Positions 23,809 to 27,466 of a DNA stretch of 27,466 bases are shown in pieces. Position 1 is the stretch's first letter; each line of letters opens with the position of its first letter. The notes below the pieces were generated by a model that saw nothing but the letters and a program-made list of their open reading frames with translations, was not told the origin of the DNA and did not search any database. Source of the DNA: a virus; IMG/VR virus record IMGVR_UViG_3300031521_000305, positions 1-27,466 of that record; one strand, given 5' to 3'. The position numbers and the translations under genes are program-made.

Positions 23809-24358
23809 TAATGGTAGATTCTTAGTTAAAGCATATTAACATAAGTAGAATCATGAGCTGGATACCTTAGCTTGAATATTTAATACAATTATTAGATTGA
23901 AATAATACAAATGAATTGTTTGGCTTATTTCATCTTTGTTATAATTTAATATAGACTTTATAATACAAAGGTTATATTAAACTATTACCAAAGTAATATA
24001 AGCAATATAATATTATTATGTTAGTTGTTTAATTATTAAACTTATATAATAATAACTATAATAATTATATTAATTATTATTAAATATTTAATATTACTAC
24101 GTATATATAAGGGAGTGTTTTTAAGAAACTCTGTTATCAATTGTTATTACTGCATTACAACCCTATTGTAAATTCTTATAATTTTGACTAGGTATAAAGT
24201 ATTGTTTTTGTTGTGTTAGAGTCATATCAAAAAGACTTTTCACAGCATGGTTATCAGTTTTTTAATACCTTGATTACTTCAGAAATGTGTCAATATAGGT
24301 ATCTACAGTACCGTAATCAGAACATAAATAAAACCAAGTAACAACTCCATATAATTTC

Positions 24359-24379
24359 TTATATGAGTTTAAAACGTAT
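24359..24379 (+). repeat. 21-nt motif repeated before the RNA polymerase gene
   Basis: TTATATGAGTTTAAAACGTAT here and TTATAGGAGTTTAAAGCGTAT-like copy at 27130-27150 differ at two positions; the core AGTTTAAAACGTAT also occurs at 20582-20595 in the early leader. All three lie outside genes. They may be regulatory protein sites or, less likely, promoters of the phage polymerase. Confidence 0.5.
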
Positions 24380-24401
24380 GCTTTTATTTTAACCTATAAA
24401 G

Positions 24402-24656
24402 TTATTTTTGTCTAGAGGATTTTAGTGTTGCTACTTCCTTTTCGAGAGCTGTTATACGTGCTTCATTCTTTTCAAATCTATCTCTAGCAGAATTAATTGT
24501 TTTATCTAAATGATCAGCAACCATCATTAAATTCAATTGAATCTGAGAAACATTTAACTGAGTATCTGAGTTCATATAAGCAGCTACTGGCTTAATAAAA
24601 CAAAACAATAAAAGTACAACTATAACGGTGTCTTTACTAAATATTTTTTTAATCAT
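24402..24656 (-). CDS. Membrane-anchored or secreted coiled-coil protein of the lysogeny operon
   Basis: 84 aa: MIKKIF basic start, a hydrophobic stretch at about 9-26 (DTVIVVLLLFCFIKPVAA) that could be a signal peptide (cleavage after PVAA) or an anchor, then a helical heptad-like tail (ARDRFEKNEARITALEKEVATLKSS). AAGGAG is seven bases before the ATG and the gap to the upstream gene is three bases. Last gene of the leftward operon headed by the repressor, so it should be made in the lysogen. Superinfection exclusion is a reasonable hypothesis, not shown by sequence. Confidence 0.7.
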   Translation of the reverse strand: MIKKIFSKDTVIVVLLLFCFIKPVAAYMNSDTQLNVSQIQLNLMMVADHLDKTINSARDRFEKNEARITALEKEVATLKSSRQK

Positions 24657-24659
24657 TAT

Positions 24660-25037
24660 TTACTCCTTATTATATTTAATTTTCATATTCATTTTTGCTG
24701 AAAGATTCGGTGTTTTCACATATAAATCACAATTAGAAACGTCCATTTGTAATTCTACTAAACTGTGAGCTGTCGAACGTAACAAACCAATTAAAACCTT
24801 ACGGTCTACAATACTTGATAATTCTCCTTTTTGTAGTTTTTCCTTAATTACAATAATACGTTCTTGATTGACAATCATAGCTTTTTGCTTGGCTACTTCT
24901 TGCATTTCAACCCTATAAGTTTCTTGCTCCGGTGTCTCTATAGTTTTCTGTGTCTTTTTCGAGGATAGGTAATTTATAAAAGCAAAAAGTGCAAATATCC
25001 CTAGAACAGTAAATATACCAATTATATCTTCATTCAT
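24660..25037 (-). CDS. Membrane-anchored protein co-expressed with the repressor
   Basis: 125 aa with an N-terminal transmembrane helix at about 5-25 (IIGIFTVLGIFALFAFINYL), a basic stop (SSKKTQK) and a long charged helical domain facing the cytoplasm by the positive-inside rule. The stop codon of the repressor gene abuts its ATG (TAAATG), so translation is coupled. No family recognised. Being expressed with the repressor makes it a candidate prophage-encoded immunity or exclusion protein. Confidence 0.7.
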   Translation of the reverse strand: MNEDIIGIFTVLGIFALFAFINYLSSKKTQKTIETPEQETYRVEMQEVAKQKAMIVNQERIIVIKEKLQKGELSSIVDRKVLIGLLRSTAHSLVELQMDVSNCDLYVKTPNLSAKMNMKIKYNKE

Positions 25038-25679
25038 TTAGATATTTTCCTTACTGCCATTCCAAACCACCTCTCCTATTATTTTAATTTCTACATAGTC
25101 ACAATTTGCAGGTATAATTTCATCTTGATATTTAGAGTTATCACTCATGATTACAAGTGATCCGTCAAGTTTTTTAGTCACACGCTTAACTCTCAGTTCA
25201 GTATTATTTACAAGAATAACAAATATACCGGTATTGCCTAGCTTTTTAGATTCATCTACCATTAATAAATCTTTATCTTTAATTGTAGGATCCATAGAAT
25301 CACCATTTGTAAATATTAGATGTAAGTTTTTAGGATCTGCCTTGAGTACATTTTTAATCCATCTCTCATCGAAATAAATACACTCACTCTCTGGCTCTTC
25401 ACTTAACCATGTTCCAGCACCAGCTGCTGCACCTATGTTATATAAAGGTATTGGAATACATATAGGCTTGCTTGGACTGCCTTCACCTAGCATAAACCAT
25501 TCAAAGCTTTTATTAAATATGTCAGTAAGCTTCTTTGCAAACTCCGGCTTTAGTGTTGTTTTACCTAGCTCTACTTCTGCAATTTTGGATTGCGGTACAC
25601 CTATCATTGATGCTACCTTTTGTTGCGATATGTCATTATTTTCTTTCCTTATTTGTTTAAGGCGATTTCCCTGTGTCAT
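25038..25679 (-). CDS. Phage repressor, HTH plus S24/LexA-like self-cleaving domain
   Basis: 213 aa from the ATG at 25679 (MTQGNRLKQIRK), chosen because AGGAG lies six bases upstream; a longer frame to 25781 runs through the promoter region and is unlikely. Residues 4-60 are a Cro/CI-type helix-turn-helix (QQKVASMIGVPQSKIAEVELGK). The S24 domain has a scissile Ala86-Gly87 candidate (AAAGAGTW), catalytic Ser128 (GDS128M) and Lys165 (RVK165R), so RecA-stimulated autocleavage is expected and the prophage should be SOS-inducible. It is divergent from the promoter at 25732, whose operator-like block it probably binds. Its own promoter would lie in the same gap; a -10-like TATGAT on the minus strand at 25712-25707 is the only candidate I see. 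Confidence 0.93.
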   Translation of the reverse strand: MTQGNRLKQIRKENNDISQQKVASMIGVPQSKIAEVELGKTTLKPEFAKKLTDIFNKSFEWFMLGEGSPSKPICIPIPLYNIGAAAGAGTWLSEEPESECIYFDERWIKNVLKADPKNLHLIFTNGDSMDPTIKDKDLLMVDESKKLGNTGIFVILVNNTELRVKRVTKKLDGSLVIMSDNSKYQDEIIPANCDYVEIKIIGEVVWNGSKENI

Positions 25680-25731
25680 TGAATAGCTCCTATGTTTATA
25701 AAAATAATCATACAAATTTGAATTAAAACTA

Positions 25732-25760
25732 TTGACATAATCTGAAAATCGTGTTACAAT
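25732..25760 (+). promoter_or_regulatory. Sigma70 promoter with shared operator, driving antirepressor and RNA polymerase
   Basis: -35 TTGACA (25732-25737, consensus), 17-nt spacer starting TAATCTGAAAA, -10 TACAAT (25755-25760). It is the second copy of the element at 20446-20474. Located between the divergent repressor and antirepressor genes, it is the expected lytic promoter. Host RNA polymerase would start here, reach the phage RNA polymerase gene at 27151, and so commit to lysis. Confidence 0.85.
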
Positions 25761-25811
25761 AATATTATAAACAGATTGCATTGATTAGAAAATTCAATTT
25801 ATATAGATATA

Positions 25812-25826
25812 GTGTTAGTTTAACAC
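25812..25826. promoter_or_regulatory. 15-bp perfect palindrome in the antirepressor leader, possible operator
   Basis: GTGTTA-GTT-TAACAC, about 45 bases after the predicted transcript start. Size and symmetry match typical CI-type operators, and GTGTTA also occurs inside the promoter at 25751-25756. It might be an additional repressor or Cro site, or an RNA hairpin in the leader. Confidence 0.45.
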
Positions 25827-25916
25827 AAAAATTATATAAATCAATACAATTACAGTATAAATAGGTCAAGTGGATAAACAAAACGTTACAATTGAGAAGA
25901 AGAAGGAGAAAAAGAA

Positions 25917-26774
25917 ATGAGTGGACAAGGAACAACTGAAGTACAAAGTATTGAGAACTTTGTAAACTGTGTAGGACAAACAACAAAACCTCAACTAAGA
26001 GTAGTTAAGAATGGTTTAATCCCAGTATTTGAGAATGGTAAGAATTTAGAAGTATCTAGTGAGGATTTACACAAAGGATTAAAATTAAAAAGACAACACG
26101 CTAATTGGATTAAAGACCAAGTTGAAAAACTGGAATTAGTTGAAGGTATTGATTATCGCTCACTTAACATAAAAGTTAAACGAGCAATTGGAGCAACTTC
26201 AAAGACAATTTACTACTTCCCAATTGACATAGCAAAAGAAATTGCAATGATTTCATTAACTAAAATGGGAAAATTAATTAGACAATATTTTATTAATACT
26301 GAAAAAGAATATCGTGAAGCACATTCAAAGAACCCATTAATTGGAAAAAGTCCATTAGAGCTTCTTGAATATTCAGTGGTTGAACTAAAAAGAAAAGAAT
26401 TAATCATACAAGAACAAGCTCAACAAATAGATACAATGAAGCCTGTAATGAAATTTGTAAATGATTTCTTCAAAGAAGATGTTAAAGATATTAATTTTAA
26501 TACAATGGCTAAATTATCAAAATTTATAAATCCTGAAACTGGTAGATTTCTTGGTGGAAAGCTTTTAAAGGATGCTTGCGTTGAGCAAGGAATAGTAAAC
26601 ATCAAGGACAGAACACCTAATCAACTTTATATAAATAAAGGTTATTTCAAGGTTATTTATAAACACATGTGGTTTGATGGTTGTGAGAATAAAGTACCAA
26701 CATCTTTAATTACGCCAAAAGGTCAAAGATGGTTATATAATAGATTATCTAATGTTTTCAGTAGTGTAGCTTAA
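25917..26774 (+). CDS. Antirepressor with AntA-type N-terminal and KilAC-like C-terminal domains
   Basis: 285 aa. Residues about 45-130 match AntA/AntB antirepressors: VSSEDLHKGLKLKRQHANWIKDQ, a GIDYRSL segment, and IYYFPIDIAKEIAMISLTKMGKLIRQYFI. Then comes a helical linker (LELLEYSVVELKRKELIIQEQAQQI). The C-terminal part (FNTMAKLSKFI, GRFLGGKLLKDACVEQGIV, RWLYNRLSNVF) fits the KilA-C/phage antirepressor C-terminal domain. Such proteins inactivate phage repressors by binding them. It is the first gene behind the repressible promoter, so it could form a double-negative switch with the repressor. GAAGGAG precedes the ATG. Confidence 0.88.
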   Translation: MSGQGTTEVQSIENFVNCVGQTTKPQLRVVKNGLIPVFENGKNLEVSSEDLHKGLKLKRQHANWIKDQVEKLELVEGIDYRSLNIKVKRAIGATSKTIYYFPIDIAKEIAMISLTKMGKLIRQYFINTEKEYREAHSKNPLIGKSPLELLEYSVVELKRKELIIQEQAQQIDTMKPVMKFVNDFFKEDVKDINFNTMAKLSKFINPETGRFLGGKLLKDACVEQGIVNIKDRTPNQLYINKGYFKVIYKHMWFDGCENKVPTSLITPKGQRWLYNRLSNVFSSVA

Positions 26775-26808
26775 CTAAGTATATTAAATTTAAAGTGTAG
26801 GAGTATTT

Positions 26809-26831
26809 AATAGGCAGATAAATGCCTTATT
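26809..26831 (+). promoter_or_regulatory. Hairpin between antirepressor and next gene
   Basis: AGGCA (26812-26816) pairs with TGCCT (26823-26827), extended by AAT/ATT with one bulged T; loop of six bases. No T run follows. Possibly an RNA-processing or attenuating stem in the early transcript. Confidence 0.4.
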
Positions 26832-26867
26832 TGTAATGAGAGAAAATAAGTAGAAGGAGAAACGAGT

Positions 26868-27116
26868 ATGATTAAGAATGTTGTAACATCACCAATTAGT
26901 GGTAAAAAGAAAGAACAACCATCACCTAAAATGCATTGTGCATCTTGTGAGCATCTTCAGGCAGCTGATAGTAGATGCCCTGTATTTAAAAGACACGTAG
27001 AACCATCTTACAATAGATGTTTTGCTCATACTTGTTATGCTCAGAATCCTATTAAAGTTCAAGATTGGGGTAACACAGTTCAACCTACTGGTGGATTAGT
27101 TGATATTTCAGCCTAA
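26868..27116 (+). CDS. Small Cys-rich protein, probable zinc binding
   Basis: 82 aa with CASCEHLQAADSRCPVF then NRCFAHTCYA: five cysteines and two or three histidines, enough for one zinc site. GAAGGAG precedes the ATG. It lies between antirepressor and RNA polymerase genes in the same transcript. It shares the CxxC-(K/E)-H start with the protein at 23436, which suggests a related role or duplication, but the rest does not align. Function unknown. Confidence 0.7.
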   Translation: MIKNVVTSPISGKKKEQPSPKMHCASCEHLQAADSRCPVFKRHVEPSYNRCFAHTCYAQNPIKVQDWGNTVQPTGGLVDISA

Positions 27117-27150
27117 CCCAACACATTCTTTATAGGAGTTTAAAGCGTAT

Positions 27151-27466
27151 ATGACAATAGAACAACAAATAGAGCTTGAGAAGCGTATGACTCAAGCCTC
27201 GGTTGAGTATTATCAAAATGGGTTAGAAAGAGCTAAACAATCAGAAACTTTTTCAACAACACCGGTAGCTACAAAGATACTTCAAGGAATACTTGATAGA
27301 TTTCAAGCCTCTATTGAAGAGTATGTAGCTCAGTATGGTAAAGGTAATGCGGTTAAATCAACATTAGCAGCAAGAACAATTCAGAGATTAGATTCAAGAG
27401 TTGTTGCTTACATAGCAGCTAAGACAATATTAAACTCAGTATATTCAGTAATTAAGGTACAAAAAG
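27151..27466 (+). CDS. T7-type single-subunit RNA polymerase, N-terminal part only (window edge)
   Basis: 105 codons visible with no stop. It aligns by eye with the T7 gp1 N-terminal domain: QQIELEKRMTQASVEYYQNGLERA matches the EQLALEHESYEMGEARF region, and KILQGILDRFQASIEEYV followed by DSRVVAYIAAKTILN matches the T7 region from LLPKMIARIN to PEAVAYITIKTTL. The catalytic domain is outside the window. AGGAG lies 12 bases before the ATG, at the far end of the usual range; the ATG at 27151 is directly preceded by a repeat of a 21-nt motif found at 24359-24379. This enzyme would transcribe the late genes seen at the window start. Confidence 0.85.
   Translation, partial: MTIEQQIELEKRMTQASVEYYQNGLERAKQSETFSTTPVATKILQGILDRFQASIEEYVAQYGKGNAVKSTLAARTIQRLDSRVVAYIAAKTILNSVYSVIKVQK

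Larger units (their letters stand above)
23751..24401. other. 650-base non-coding AT-rich region between integrase and lysogeny operons
   Basis: No supportable gene on either strand. It lies between the 3' ends of two convergent operons. From 23990 to 24100 it is almost pure A/T, with palindromes GTTTAAT-T-ATTAAAC (24027-24041) and a 16-bp one at 24078-24093. A motif TACGTATATATAAGGGAGTG (24099-24118) has the AGGGAG start context typical of T7-type promoters but not the rest. A copy of AGTTTAAAACGTAT is at 24366-24379. Phage attachment site and bent-DNA/host-factor binding are the most likely content. Confidence 0.45.

Noticed and set aside
24095-24118. TATATATAAGGGAG as a phage RNA polymerase promoter
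   Set aside because: Only the AGGGAG start context matches, and I found no second copy in the window, whereas T7-like promoters recur; kept only as a note in the non-coding region.
23751-24401. tRNA gene or tRNA-derived attachment core near the integrase
   Set aside because: No T-arm-like GTTCRANYC sequence with pairing stems was recognised in this gap or in 20188-20445.
25680-25781. Longer repressor start at 25781
   Set aside because: It would put the promoter and operator block inside the coding sequence; the ATG at 25679 has AGGAG at good distance and begins the helix-turn-helix domain directly.
1-27466. CRISPR array or insertion sequence
   Set aside because: No regularly spaced direct repeats and no transposase-like ORF were seen; the only recombinase is the tyrosine integrase.

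Overview
The window is part of a T7-like (autographivirus-type) podovirus genome that carries a temperate module. Gene order and protein motifs follow T7: portal (cut by the left edge), a small coiled-coil protein, scaffold, major capsid protein with a rho-independent terminator behind it, tail tubes A and B, gp13-, gp14-, gp15- and gp16-like internal virion proteins, a gp17-type tail fibre, lysis genes, small and large terminase. After the large terminase the sequence runs straight into early genes and ends inside the N-terminus of a T7-type single-subunit RNA polymerase. In a linear T7-like virion these would be opposite ends, so the record is probably a circularised or concatemeric assembly with the genome ends lying within about 20188-20445. 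The DNA is AT-rich throughout, ribosome binding sites are strong AAGGAG types, and the lysis proteins (M15 peptidase, M23 domain in the virion) fit a low-GC Gram-negative host; the host cannot be named from this sequence.

Layout: 1-14433 morphogenesis genes, tightly packed with many ATGA/TAATG overlaps. 14457-16585 tail fibre plus a diversity-generating retroelement (DGR) remnant. 16586-20187 small fibre-associated proteins, holin candidate, endolysin and terminases. 20188-20668 genome-end/leader region with a strong sigma70 promoter. 20669-23750 rightward early operon: three unknown proteins, one unknown 161-aa protein, a tyrosine integrase and a Cys-rich protein. 23751-24401 non-coding, extremely AT-rich. 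24402-25679 leftward lysogeny operon: S24/LexA-like repressor followed by two small membrane-anchored proteins. 25732 onward is the rightward operon: antirepressor, Cys-rich protein, RNA polymerase.

Most interesting: the 3' end of the tail-fibre gene (15958-16068) is a DGR variable repeat, and a 111-nt template repeat lies just downstream (16132-16242). 16 of the 17 differences between them are at template adenines. The reverse transcriptase that should follow is missing; only a 68-aa ORF resembling the RT C-terminal tail remains. The template is enclosed by a perfect 12-bp inverted repeat (16105-16116/16294-16305) and followed by a 10-bp hairpin, so a structured template RNA cassette persists without an adjacent polymerase.

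A second system is the lysogeny switch. Two early promoters 5.3 kb apart share the same sigma70 spacing and an identical 11-nt spacer block, which suggests a common operator. The S24 repressor would thereby silence both the integrase operon and the operon that makes the phage RNA polymerase. A self-cleavable repressor and an AntA-type antirepressor give two routes to induction.
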